The translations under genes were made by a program, and so were the position numbers. A stretch of 64,000 nt of DNA from Anaerolineae bacterium (lineage in GTDB: Bacteria > Chloroflexota > Anaerolineae > Aggregatilineales > Phototrophicaceae): NCBI GenBank assembly GCA_022822545.1, contig JAJEBE010000006.1, forward strand, positions 144,807 to 208,806, given 5' to 3'. This document shows positions 52,688 through 61,256 of the stretch, piece by piece (position 1 is the first letter of the stretch; the number at the start of each line of letters is the position of its first letter). The notes under the pieces are model-generated. The model was not told where the DNA came from. It ran no database searches and worked only from the letters and a program-made list of their open reading frames with translations.

Positions 52688-53551
52688 TCATAATCCAAAC
52701 TTGTTCGTCGCCTGCCGGACTTGTTTGCCGTAGTCTGACGCAGCGTGCAGCGCGGTGATGTCGGCGAAATGGACATCGGGGTTGAGCGTGAGGCGCGCGA
52801 CTTCGTCCAGGAAAGCCCGGTCGTCAGCGGACAGGTCGGCTTCCGGCTTGTCGATCAAGTCGCCCCAATTGTCATCGCCGAGGACTTCGTATTTGTTCAG
52901 GGCGTCGAAGTCGTGCAGCAGGGCGTAGCGAATGGCCGGGAAGCCGGTGTCTTCGGGACTGTCGCCGAATGTTTCGGGATTGACATTGCCGGCGCGCGCG
53001 GCCAGCCAGATCAGGCTCGGGGACCAGAAGAAGTCGTTCTCCACAATATCCAAGGTATCAATGTCGATGTCTCGCACTGCTTTGAGGGACGGATCGACGA
53101 AGGCATCGACGTACAACCACTTGCCCCGCCAGGTATCCCAGACCTGGGCGATACGATGCTCGTAGTAGATATCGCCGCCGAGATAGCCTTCAAAGCCGAT
53201 GCGTTCGCGGGCGGGGATACCCTTATGGCGGAGCGCGGCGACGAGAAGAGCGGCGAAGTTGCGACAGTTGAGGCCGAGGCGCTGGCGCGGCGGACGCGGC
53301 TCGGACAGCGGCGCGTCGGAAATTGTGAGCAGCTTGGCGATGAGGTCCTCCATGCGCCTGATGCCGAAGCCGGAGATTTCGATGTCATCGGGTTCGAGGC
53401 CATGGGGCGCGAGGGTGTAGGCGTAGGGCGGGATGATGAGGCCCTGGATGGCGCGGACGATGCCGGGCAGGTCGGCGGGCAGGTCATCGAAGGCGGGGGC
53501 GTAGGCGCCCGGATCGGTGAAGGGGCTGTGCTGGGCGTAATAGTTGGGCAT
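52688..53551 (-). CDS. transglutaminase-like domain protein
   Basis: 287 residues from ATG 53551 (MPNYYAQHSPFTD). The transglutaminase-like cysteine-protease core has its triad: Cys in GLNCRNFAALLVAALRHKGIPARERIGF, His in IYYEHRIAQVW and Asp in WLYVDAFVDP. Members are peptidases, deamidases or peptide cyclases; substrate unknown. Cytoplasmic by sequence. Follows the aldehyde dehydrogenase gene but a repeat lies between them. Confidence 0.75.
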   Translation of the reverse strand: MPNYYAQHSPFTDPGAYAPAFDDLPADLPGIVRAIQGLIIPPYAYTLAPHGLEPDDIEISGFGIRRMEDLIAKLLTISDAPLSEPRPPRQRLGLNCRNFAALLVAALRHKGIPARERIGFEGYLGGDIYYEHRIAQVWDTWRGKWLYVDAFVDPSLKAVRDIDIDTLDIVENDFFWSPSLIWLAARAGNVNPETFGDSPEDTGFPAIRYALLHDFDALNKYEVLGDDNWGDLIDKPEADLSADDRAFLDEVARLTLNPDVHFADITALHAASDYGKQVRQATNKFGL

Positions 53552-53717
53552 GCTGGACCTCGGGTCTAGTGAGCAATATAGACAGTATAGCACATTAGTT
53601 CTGAAATGAGCGACTATATGGTCGCGTGTTGGAAAAGTCTAACGAAAAGACGGGGAGACAGAGAGAATTTTGTGATCGAAAGAAAACAGACGGGTGTTCT
53701 GATAGGTTGTGTGGGGC

Positions 53718-53742
53718 GGGCGATTCACAGAATCGCCCCTAC
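53718..53742. repeat. palindromic repeat family A, copy 6
   Basis: GGGCGATTC, three bases, GAATCGCCCCTAC, between the transglutaminase-like and aldehyde dehydrogenase genes. Confidence 0.75.
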
Positions 53743-53764
53743 GGATTCCGCCGGGCGGTGAAAA

Positions 53765-55330
53765 TCACCCCACAATCGTATGCGACTGCTCGCGCATGTA
53801 CTGCTGCAAGTAGTAGTAGCTGCCCGAGGCCTTGTTGCTGCCGGTGCTGCCTTTCCAGCCGCCGAAGGATTGGTAGCCGGGCCAGGCGCCGGTGGTCGCC
53901 CCGGTCTCGCGATTGACGTAGAGCACGCCCGCCTCGATATTATCGAGGAACCAGTCGACCTCATCGGCGTCTTCGCTGTAGAAGCCGGCGGTCAAGCCCA
54001 GCGCGACATCGTTGGCCAAGCGCATCGCCTCATCGGGGCTTTCCACGGCGCGCACGGTCACGATAGGCGCGAACATCTCGTGCCGCCAGAGGCGGTGGTC
54101 ATCGGGCAGGTCCGCCACGACCGTCGGCGCGACGAAGTAACCCTTGCCGACATCGAGCGTCTCGCCGCCGGTGAGGATCCGGCCCTGATCCAGCTCGCCC
54201 GCGTAGCGCTGGTAGGCCTCGTAAGCGGTCTCGTTGATGATGGGGCCCATGTAAGTATCGGCAGCGGTGGGGTCGCCGACCGCGACATCTTCCGCCAGAT
54301 CAACCAGCTTGGCGAGGAACTCGTCTTTGACGGCTGCATCGACGTAGACGCGGGAGCAGGCGGAGCATTTCTGCCCGGTCAAGCCGAAGGCCGAGCGCAT
54401 GACGCCCAGGGCGGCTTTATCGAGGTCGGCGTTGGCGCTGACGATGGTCGGGTTCTTGCCGCCCATCTCGGCGACGACCGGGCGGTAATAGCCGGCGGCG
54501 GTGCTGAAGGTCTTGATGATGTTCATGCCGACCTCGTAGCTGCCGGTGAAGGTCAGGCCGGCCAGGTCGGGATTGGCGGTCAGCGCCATGCCCGGCTCAT
54601 CGCCGCCGAGGACCATGTTGAAGACGCCGGCGGGAATTCCCGCGTCCTCGACGCAGCGGGCGATCATGGTTGCGGTGAGCGAGCCTTCGGCGGCCGGTTT
54701 GAGCACGACCGTGTTGCCGGCGACAAGCGCGGCGCCGGTGGGACCGCCCGTGAGCGCGGCGGGAAAGTTGAAGGGACCGATGACGCCCCAGACGCCGTAG
54801 GGTTTGAGCACGCTGCGGTTGAAGTGCTGGTCGGTTTCGCTGAGCAGTTGACGGTCGAAGCCGCCATTGTCGCGCATGGCGTCGACGCAGTAACGGATGA
54901 GATCGGCGCTCTCTTCGACATCGCCGATAGCCTCCAGCCGGTTCTTGCCGATCTCCATGCTGACGATGGCGGAGATCTCAAAGAGGCGCTCGCTGATGAG
55001 GTCAGCGAAGCGATTGACCAGATTGCAGCGCTCCTGCCAGGGGGTATCGCGCCAGGCGGGGAAGGCCGCCTTGGCCGCCGCCACGGCTTGATCGACATGC
55101 TCGGCGGAGGCGCGGGCGAATTCGCCCAGCAGCCAGTCGGTGTTGATGGGCGAGCGGTTCTCGAAACTGCCGGCGCCATCGACCCAGTCGCCGTTGATGA
55201 GCATCCGGTAGCTCGCCCCCAGGTTGCTCTTCAGTTCGGCGACATCTTCCTCGAAGTATTCATGCAGCAGCGGGTCGGGGCTGCCGAGGGTCGAATAGGT
55301 GACCTTGATATGCTTGCGTTCTTTGGACAT
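53765..55330 (-). CDS. L-glutamate gamma-semialdehyde dehydrogenase (PruA/RocA-like)
   Basis: 521-residue aldehyde dehydrogenase. The catalytic block GLTGQKCSACSRVYVD (nucleophile first Cys, near residue 324) is the signature of 1-pyrroline-5-carboxylate dehydrogenases, as are VIGPFNFPAALTGGPTGAALVAGNTVVLKPA and the end GWKGSTGSNKASGSYYYLQQYMREQS. Oxidises glutamate semialdehyde in proline and arginine breakdown, though other aldehydes are possible. AGAGG precedes the ATG, 14 bases after the P450 gene stop, so the two are one operon; a P450 product aldehyde is an alternative substrate. Confidence 0.85.
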   Translation of the reverse strand: MSKERKHIKVTYSTLGSPDPLLHEYFEEDVAELKSNLGASYRMLINGDWVDGAGSFENRSPINTDWLLGEFARASAEHVDQAVAAAKAAFPAWRDTPWQERCNLVNRFADLISERLFEISAIVSMEIGKNRLEAIGDVEESADLIRYCVDAMRDNGGFDRQLLSETDQHFNRSVLKPYGVWGVIGPFNFPAALTGGPTGAALVAGNTVVLKPAAEGSLTATMIARCVEDAGIPAGVFNMVLGGDEPGMALTANPDLAGLTFTGSYEVGMNIIKTFSTAAGYYRPVVAEMGGKNPTIVSANADLDKAALGVMRSAFGLTGQKCSACSRVYVDAAVKDEFLAKLVDLAEDVAVGDPTAADTYMGPIINETAYEAYQRYAGELDQGRILTGGETLDVGKGYFVAPTVVADLPDDHRLWRHEMFAPIVTVRAVESPDEAMRLANDVALGLTAGFYSEDADEVDWFLDNIEAGVLYVNRETGATTGAWPGYQSFGGWKGSTGSNKASGSYYYLQQYMREQSHTIVG

Positions 55331-55344
55331 GAGAGCCTCTTTTC

Positions 55345-56799
55345 CTATGCCACTCCAAGGCCGAGATTTGTCTCTATTCTACCCGAATAGGGGCAATGAG
55401 GTGAGGTGCTTGTATGCATTGCCCTGGATGGAAAGCGCGCTGGCGGCTTTGGATCGGCGGCAGCGCTGGTTTCGCGCGGCAGGAGTTTGACGCGCATGTG
55501 GCCGTTGGGCCGCAGCGTGAAAGCGACGCTCTTGACGCCGGTGGCCCCGCCCGGCAGCGGCAGCAGGTGATAACGCTGCGCGATGGCAGCGATGATGATG
55601 ACCGCCTCCATCAAGGCGAAGTGGCTGCCCAGGCAGGTGCGTCCGCCGCCGCCAAAAGGGATATAGGCGTAATGCGGAATGGCGCGGGCATTCTCCGGCA
55701 GAAAGCGGTCGGGATCAAAGCGGAGCGGCTGCGGGAACCAGCGTGGATCACGAGCCAGGGTCCAGGGTGAGACGAGCACGGTGCTATGGCGCAACAAGAC
55801 GCTGCCGGCGATCTCGACCGGTTCCAGCGTCGAGCGGGACAGCCCCCAAGCGCTGGGGTAGAGGCGCAGGGCTTCTTTGACGGCGCGCATCGAATAGTCC
55901 AGCGCCTTGACATCGGCCAAGTCCAATCGCCGCCCGCCGATCACGGCATCGACCTCGGCGTACAGCCTGTCCTCGACCGCGGGATTCTGCATCAGCGCGA
56001 GCCAGGTGAAGACGAGCGTGTAGGCGGTCGTCTCGAAGCCCGCGCCGATGATGGTGATGGCTTCGTTGATCAGCTGCTCGTCCGACATCTTGGCGCCCTC
56101 TTCCGCTCCCAAGACCAGATTCAGCAGGGAGGCTTCGCCGGCTTTGCCCGCGCGCCAATCGGCGATATAACTTCTAAGCAGATCGCGGACGAGGGCGCTC
56201 AGGCGTTTGACCTCGCGGTTGCTCTTGGTCGTCAGCCAATTTGGCAGGAGGGCATAGAGCTTCATGCGCCGGTAAGCCAGGTGGAAGAGCCGCGTGAAGA
56301 CGGCCGTGAGTTCATCGGCGCGGTCGCCCAGCTCGGCGTCAAACATGGTCTTGACGATGATGCGCATCGTGACGCGTGTCATCGCCGCTTCCAGGTCGAC
56401 TTCCGCCCCAGCCCGCCAGCCCCGCAATTCCCGCTCGATGCAGTCTTGCATGATCTGCGTGTAGCGCTCGACATGGCGCAGGTGGAAAGCTGGCTGCAGC
56501 GCCTGCCGGCTGCGCTTCCAGGAGTCGCCATTGCTGGTGAAGATGTTTTCGCCCAGGATGTCGTTCAGCGCGCGCTTGACCACGGCCGGCTTGCGGAAGG
56601 CTTTGCTGCGCGCCGCCAAGACTTTGCAGACGTGATCGGGATGATTGACGAACGCGCCGCGCATCGGTCCGAATCGAATCCGCACCAGGTCGCCGCAGCG
56701 CGCCGCGCTTTCGATGAAACTCAGGGGGTCCGCGTTGAAGTCCTTGAGGTTGCCCCAGAGCCAGTGCCCTTTGAGGGTTGGGACGCTGTCGCTGGTCAT
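55345..56799 (-). CDS. cytochrome P450
   Basis: 484 residues, no membrane anchor, so soluble bacterial type. I-helix oxygen-activation motif GAGFETTAYTLVF, ExxR in KEALRLYPSAW, PERF-type segment DPDRFLPENARAIPHYAYIPFGGGGRTCLGSHFALME with the heme-ligand Cys near residue 390. The C-terminus runs about 90 residues past the heme Cys, somewhat longer than usual. A hydroxylase of fatty acids, terpenes or alkanes is plausible; no redox partner is adjacent. ATG at 56799 with GGAGG upstream. A CRP-type palindrome lies 47 bases before the start. Confidence 0.88.
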   Translation of the reverse strand: MTSDSVPTLKGHWLWGNLKDFNADPLSFIESAARCGDLVRIRFGPMRGAFVNHPDHVCKVLAARSKAFRKPAVVKRALNDILGENIFTSNGDSWKRSRQALQPAFHLRHVERYTQIMQDCIERELRGWRAGAEVDLEAAMTRVTMRIIVKTMFDAELGDRADELTAVFTRLFHLAYRRMKLYALLPNWLTTKSNREVKRLSALVRDLLRSYIADWRAGKAGEASLLNLVLGAEEGAKMSDEQLINEAITIIGAGFETTAYTLVFTWLALMQNPAVEDRLYAEVDAVIGGRRLDLADVKALDYSMRAVKEALRLYPSAWGLSRSTLEPVEIAGSVLLRHSTVLVSPWTLARDPRWFPQPLRFDPDRFLPENARAIPHYAYIPFGGGGRTCLGSHFALMEAVIIIAAIAQRYHLLPLPGGATGVKSVAFTLRPNGHMRVKLLPRETSAAADPKPPARFPSRAMHTSTSPHCPYSGRIETNLGLGVA

Positions 56800-56845
56800 G
56801 AGAGGCCTCCAAAAATCGGGATGCGTTAAACACAGCCTATCCAAT

Positions 56846-56863
56846 TTGTGATAAATTTCACAA
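56846..56863. promoter_or_regulatory. CRP/FNR-type perfect palindrome
   Basis: TTGTGA, six bases, TCACAA: exactly the TGTGA-N6-TCACA consensus recognised by CRP-family regulators. Centred about 55 bases upstream of the P450 start. A CRP-like activator or repressor of the P450-aldehyde dehydrogenase operon is inferred; no regulator gene is adjacent. Confidence 0.5.
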
Positions 56864-56949
56864 GCGGGTGAGCGATGATTTAAGCGGGCTGATAGCTTTT
56901 GCCAGCAGTTGGATGGCTTTTGATGGATTAGGGCGATAAAACGGGGCGA

Positions 56950-57267
56950 TCAGGTCAGATCGTCGCTGTCCAGTGTGCGTTTGTCCAGCCGTTCGATGCG
57001 CATGATAAGGCGCTCGTCGACATCGGGGCAGGCGGCGACGGTATCGCGGGTCATCCAGTCGTTTTCGCTGAGTTCGCGCTGCTTCGCCGCGAGCAGGGGC
57101 AGGACGGCGGAGAGGGCATAGATGCAGAAGTGTTTGCCAGCGGGGATGCGCAGCTTGGCGCTCTCGGTCAACTCGAAGTAATCGCCGACTTGGAGGCCGC
57201 AGACAGAGCGGCCTTCGATGCGTTCAACAGTGACGCGCAGGTCGTAGAGTTGGAAGGGACGGTTCAT
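56950..57267 (-). CDS. TIGR04076 family protein
   Basis: 105-residue protein of the uncharacterised TIGR04076 family: VTVERIEGRSVCGLQVGDYFELTESAKLRIPAGKHFCIYALSAVLPLLAAKQREL. Two Cys (SVCGL and HFCIY) are family-typical. Start overlaps the previous stop (ATGA), so it is translationally coupled to the SelA-like gene. Function unknown; context suggests an accessory role in the amidohydrolase/PLP pathway. Confidence 0.75.
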   Translation of the reverse strand: MNRPFQLYDLRVTVERIEGRSVCGLQVGDYFELTESAKLRIPAGKHFCIYALSAVLPLLAAKQRELSENDWMTRDTVAACPDVDERLIMRIERLDKRTLDSDDLT

Positions 57268-58373
57268 AGCGGGCCTGATCCCAGCAGCCTAAGGCAAGCA
57301 TCGCGGACGACAACCTCCTCGCCCGGATTCAGCGTCATCGGGTTGAGATGGAACTGCGTCTCGTCCAGCGGCGAGACGGCAATGGCGGGCTCATGCGCCA
57401 GGAAGGCTGTCACGATATCATCCGCCGACCGGCCGAGGACAGCCGGGACGATGCTGACCAGGCACCAGGGCAGCGGCTGACCGGCTTCGTTGGGGAAGGC
57501 GCGCTCGGCGCGGACGCCGGGCAGCGGATTCAGCGCGGCGCAGAACAGGGCGACCACCTCTTCGCAGTATTGGGCGCGAGCGGCGTGGTCGAGCCTGAGA
57601 TAGCGTTCGACAGCGGCGAGCAAGCCCAGCATCTCTTCCTTGCCCACCTTGAGCGGACGCCCCAAGCCGTGGTTGGGATTGCTGATGGGGCGAATGGAAT
57701 CGATCAAGTCTTTGCGGCCGAGCATGAGACCGGTGGGTTGGGGACCGCGCAGGTCTTTGCCGCCGCTGAACAGAGCGAGGGCCGCGCCCATCTCGGTGAA
57801 GCGCCAAAGGTTCTCGACCGGCGGCAACTGCGCCGCGGCATCGACGATGACGGGGATGTCGCGCTCAGCGGCGATGGCGATGACCTCGGCGAGGCTGATG
57901 TCCGCGACCGTGAGATCACCGCGCGGGAACCAGAAGATGCAAGCCGTTCGGTCACTGATCGCCGCGAGCAGACTATTAAGCGAGCCACCGATTTCGATGA
58001 AGTTCAAGCCGGTCTGATGGATGCTGTAGTCGTAGGGATTGCGCTGCCCGCGGAAGATGATCGCTTCGTTATCAAAAGCGGCGATGTCCGGGAATTGTTT
58101 GAGCGCCTCCGGCTGCTTGTGGAGCACGGCGGCGGCGGAAGCGAGCACGATGCCGGCGGCGGCGCCCGATGTGACATAGGCCGCTTCGTTGCGGGTGAGC
58201 GCCGCGATCCGCTCGCCGACCCGGCGCTGAAGCTGCGCCAGATCAACAAAGCTGCCGGCGGCTTGGCTCATCGCCTGGATGACTTCGGGCGGCATGAGCG
58301 AGCCGCCGAATTTGGTCACGGTGGCGTAGGCGTTGATGACGGGACGGATGCCGAGCGATTCGTAATCGGTCAT
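57264..58373 (-). CDS. SelA-like PLP-dependent enzyme
   Basis: 369 residues related to selenocysteine synthase but of the metabolic type often paired with amidohydrolases (D-glucosaminate-6-phosphate ammonia-lyase and related). MTDYESLGIRPVINAYATVTKFGGSLMPPEV is typical; the PLP lysine is in LFSGGKDLRGPQPTGLMLG, with VIVDAAAQLPP binding the cofactor ring. Likely an amino-acid lyase or aldolase. Its start overlaps the amidohydrolase stop (ATGA), and its stop overlaps the TIGR04076 start, so all three are co-translated. Confidence 0.82.
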   Translation of the reverse strand: MTDYESLGIRPVINAYATVTKFGGSLMPPEVIQAMSQAAGSFVDLAQLQRRVGERIAALTRNEAAYVTSGAAAGIVLASAAAVLHKQPEALKQFPDIAAFDNEAIIFRGQRNPYDYSIHQTGLNFIEIGGSLNSLLAAISDRTACIFWFPRGDLTVADISLAEVIAIAAERDIPVIVDAAAQLPPVENLWRFTEMGAALALFSGGKDLRGPQPTGLMLGRKDLIDSIRPISNPNHGLGRPLKVGKEEMLGLLAAVERYLRLDHAARAQYCEEVVALFCAALNPLPGVRAERAFPNEAGQPLPWCLVSIVPAVLGRSADDIVTAFLAHEPAIAVSPLDETQFHLNPMTLNPGEEVVVRDACLRLLGSGPL

Positions 58374-59590
58374 GGTTCGATGATGCCCTTCGGATAACGG
58401 ATTTTCCAGTAAGCTGCCGGCGCCTCTTCCCATAGCGGGGCCGCTCGGCCGTTGATGTCGTAGACGATTTCGCCAGCGCGGATGGTCATTTCGCAGCCGA
58501 GCTTCTGCCCGCCATTCATGCGCGCGCCGCCGCAATCGACATAGCCGAACTCGCCCTCGTCAACCCGCAGCACGGCGATATCGGCTTCAGCGCCGATGCT
58601 GAGCGTGCCCAGCTCGGGATGGCCGATTTCCCGCGCCGGCGTGACCGTCGAGCGATATATGACCTCGTTCAGGCTCATGCCCATGCAGAGGAGCTTGGAC
58701 ATGGTGTTGAGCATATCGTGTACGACGCCGTTGACATTGCCGATGTGCAGATCGGTGCTGATGGAATCAGGCCCGAAACCACCCTCATAAGCGGGGATGG
58801 CGAGGCGGAACCAGAAGCTGCCGGCGCCATGGCCGAGATCGAAGATGATGCCGCGCTCCCGGGCCTCGAACATGAAGTCCGCCGGCTTGTTCTCCGCGTT
58901 CAGGATGGGGAATTGCTGGGCGTAGACGTGCGTGTGAATATCGCCCGGCTTCATCTTCCGCAAGAGTTCCTGATAGGTGCGCCCTTCGCGATGCCAGAAA
59001 TCCATCATCACCGGCTTGCCGCAAATCTCCGATGCTTCCAGCGCCCGGTCGACCGCCGCCCAAGGCGGATGCCTGTCGTCAAATGGCTCGCTGACCCAGT
59101 AGTGCGCCGTCTTGATGCCCACGCAAACCTCCGGGTAAGCCAGCACAATCGAAGCTGCCAACTCGGGATCCATCTCGTCAATGTCTTGCTCGAAGGGGCC
59201 GATCATGCCCGACTGGACGATGTTGACAAAAGCGAAGATGCGCGTCTTCCAGCGGTCAATGACACTGCGCTTGAAGTGCAAGAAATGCTTGGCGCCGGCG
59301 GTGCCGGTATCGACCACAGTGGTGACGCCCGAGCGGAACGTGTGATGATCCGCGATGACGCTGAGCGTCTCCGGCTCGCGCGTGTGGTAAACGTGGACGT
59401 GGATGTCGATCAAGCCGGGCGCGACGAGACAGCCGGCGACATCAACCGTCCGCGCCGCCTGCGCTGAGGGGATGTTTTCGGCCACGGCCGCGATCCGATC
59501 CGCCTTGACAGCGATATCCATCACTTGGTTGATTTGGTTGGCCGGGTCAATGACCTGGCCGTTTTTGAGCAGGAGATCATATTGGGGCAT
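58370..59590 (-). CDS. amidohydrolase/deacetylase family metallohydrolase
   Basis: 406 residues with the dihydroorotase-like amidohydrolase barrel. Metal ligands: DIHVHVY (HxH), Lys in VGIKTAHYW (likely carbamylated), His in IHTHVYAQ, His in LGHGAGSFWF and Asp in STDLHIGN. Similar proteins (EF0837/AHA_3915 group) sit next to SelA-like enzymes, as here. Probably opens a cyclic amide or deacetylates an amino acid or amino sugar whose product the SelA-like enzyme uses. Follows the epimerase gene by 45 bases. Confidence 0.82.
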   Translation of the reverse strand: MPQYDLLLKNGQVIDPANQINQVMDIAVKADRIAAVAENIPSAQAARTVDVAGCLVAPGLIDIHVHVYHTREPETLSVIADHHTFRSGVTTVVDTGTAGAKHFLHFKRSVIDRWKTRIFAFVNIVQSGMIGPFEQDIDEMDPELAASIVLAYPEVCVGIKTAHYWVSEPFDDRHPPWAAVDRALEASEICGKPVMMDFWHREGRTYQELLRKMKPGDIHTHVYAQQFPILNAENKPADFMFEARERGIIFDLGHGAGSFWFRLAIPAYEGGFGPDSISTDLHIGNVNGVVHDMLNTMSKLLCMGMSLNEVIYRSTVTPAREIGHPELGTLSIGAEADIAVLRVDEGEFGYVDCGGARMNGGQKLGCEMTIRAGEIVYDINGRAAPLWEEAPAAYWKIRYPKGIIEP

Positions 59591-59635
59591 AGCTGTTTTC
59601 TGCGCTCCGATATCCGATTGGCAATTGAAACATTT

Positions 59636-60331
59636 TCAGAATTGCTGCGGCTCCCAGCCGAGCAGTAATTTCGCCTTGCTCATGTTTAACATAGACCCCT
59701 GAAAATCTCCACTGATCATGAAGGTTTGGCAGCGTCCGCGAAAGCTCAAGGCAGCGGAAATGGCGCGGGCGACATCGCTGGCGGCGGTGGCCAGGATACG
59801 TTTGTTCGGCTCGATATCCCGCATTTTCTCATCGGGACTGGGGAAGCAGAGGCGCAGGATGTTGATGTGCATGCCCCAATTGCGGACGGCGTTGAGGCAG
59901 ACTTGCTCGCCCAGCGATTTGGTAAAGCCATAGAGATGCTTCGCATCCGGCGGGGTGATCTCGTCAGCGAATTTGCGCCCGGACAAGTCGGCATAGACGG
60001 ACATGCTGCTGGTGTAGACCGCTTGCTCTATGCCGGCTTCATGCGCCGCCTTCAACGCGAGATGCAAGCCTTTGACATTGACATCGTAGGCGCTGTGGAT
60101 GCCGTCAAGCGTCTGCCAATCCAGGCTGCCCATCGCCATATAAACAAGCGCGCTTTGCCCGGTCATAGCCGCGGCCAGCGCATCGTAGCAGGTGAGATCA
60201 CCCAGAACGCAGGCGAGCTCGGGGTCGGATGGCGGCTTCAAGTCAAAGATAGTCAAGTCCTGATCTTTCCGCAGGTAAGGTGTGATCATGCTGCCGACGA
60301 CGCCGCTGCCGCCGATGACAAGAACGCGCAT
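59636..60331 (-). CDS. NAD-dependent epimerase/dehydratase family protein
   Basis: 231 residues, extended SDR fold. MRVLVIGGSGVVGSMITPYL holds the GxxGxxG motif, and catalytic Ser-Tyr-Lys appear as SSMSVYAD and HLYGFTKSLGEQ. Shorter than full nucleotide-sugar epimerases (about 310), so it may act on a simpler substrate. First gene of a four-gene minus-strand operon with the amidohydrolase, SelA-like and TIGR04076 genes. Start at 60331; ATG at 60346 is also open. Confidence 0.8.
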   Translation of the reverse strand: MRVLVIGGSGVVGSMITPYLRKDQDLTIFDLKPPSDPELACVLGDLTCYDALAAAMTGQSALVYMAMGSLDWQTLDGIHSAYDVNVKGLHLALKAAHEAGIEQAVYTSSMSVYADLSGRKFADEITPPDAKHLYGFTKSLGEQVCLNAVRNWGMHINILRLCFPSPDEKMRDIEPNKRILATAASDVARAISAALSFRGRCQTFMISGDFQGSMLNMSKAKLLLGWEPQQF

Positions 60332-60510
60332 ATCAGCCCCGGACATATCTCCGTTCAGACGTGGGCGGGATGATAACAGGTCCTGAGCGGGAACGCATCT
60401 TTTTGCGTGGGATAGCGGGGCGAGCGCGCCTGACTTGACCCCGGTCCGGGCAAGATGCGGCTGAAAATGTGATATTCTTGATTAAGGGTGGCGCGTGAGG
60501 GGAGACTGCA

Positions 60511-61215
60511 ATGACGGCATTCAGCGGACAAGTGGCGATAATCACGGGCGCGTCGGGCTTGCTGGCTTCGGGCGTGATACCGGAGTTCCGCGCGGGCGGG
60601 GCGCGCCTGGCATTGACTTGCGGCGATGACCGCCTCTATCAGCGCTTCCCGGAATTGGAGAACGATCCCTATCATATTTGTATGCAGCGGCTTGATCTAT
60701 CCGCGCCGGATGCGGCCGACGAACTGGCGCGGCAAACGCTAGCGGCCTTTGGGCGCATCGATGTCCTGGTCAATATCGTCGGCGGCTGGGACGCGGGCGC
60801 ACCGGTGCATGAAATGTCGGTCGAAACCTGGGAAAAGATGCACCGGCTGAATGCGACCACGCCATTTTTGACGAGCCGCGCCGTCTTGCCGACTATGCTG
60901 AAGCAAGGCAGCGGCGTCATCGTCAACATCGGGGCGCGCCCAGGACTACGATCGAGCGGTCATGACGCCGCCTATGCCGCCTCGAAAGCGGCGGTGCTGC
61001 GTTTGACCGAAAGCATGTCGGAAGAATACAAACGGCGCGGCATTCGCGTGAATGCCGTTTTGCCATCGGCGATCAACACGGGCGACCAGGTTGCCGCCGA
61101 CCCACATGCGGGCGTGACGCCGACGCAGGTTGGGCGCGTCATCGCCTTTCTCGCTTCGGAGGCGGGGGCGATTATCCACGGCGCCAGCCTGCCCGCCTAC
61201 GGCACGAGATTCTAA
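60511..61215 (+). CDS. SDR family oxidoreductase, altered active site
   Basis: 234 residues, classical short-chain dehydrogenase layout with AIITGASGLLASGVIPEF (nucleotide site), LVNIVGGWD and YAASKAAVLRLTESMSEEYKRRGIRVNAVLPSAINT. The Tyr-Lys pair is present, but the catalytic Ser position, 13 residues before Tyr, is Ala (NIGARPGLRS). GAGGGGAGA lies just before the ATG. Divergent from the epimerase operon. Confidence 0.78.
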   Translation: MTAFSGQVAIITGASGLLASGVIPEFRAGGARLALTCGDDRLYQRFPELENDPYHICMQRLDLSAPDAADELARQTLAAFGRIDVLVNIVGGWDAGAPVHEMSVETWEKMHRLNATTPFLTSRAVLPTMLKQGSGVIVNIGARPGLRSSGHDAAYAASKAAVLRLTESMSEEYKRRGIRVNAVLPSAINTGDQVAADPHAGVTPTQVGRVIAFLASEAGAIIHGASLPAYGTRF

Positions 61216-61256
61216 ACAGGCCGGCGCGTTGGACCAGGACGCCCATGCAGGCGCCC

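Noticed and set aside
53780..55390. Long plus-strand open frame of 536 codons
   Set aside because: It is antisense to the aldehyde dehydrogenase, whose motifs are unmistakable; the frame is a GC-rich codon shadow with no recognisable domain.
57348..58397. Plus-strand open frame of 349 codons
   Set aside because: Antisense to the SelA-like gene, which has an intact PLP lysine motif and coupled neighbours.
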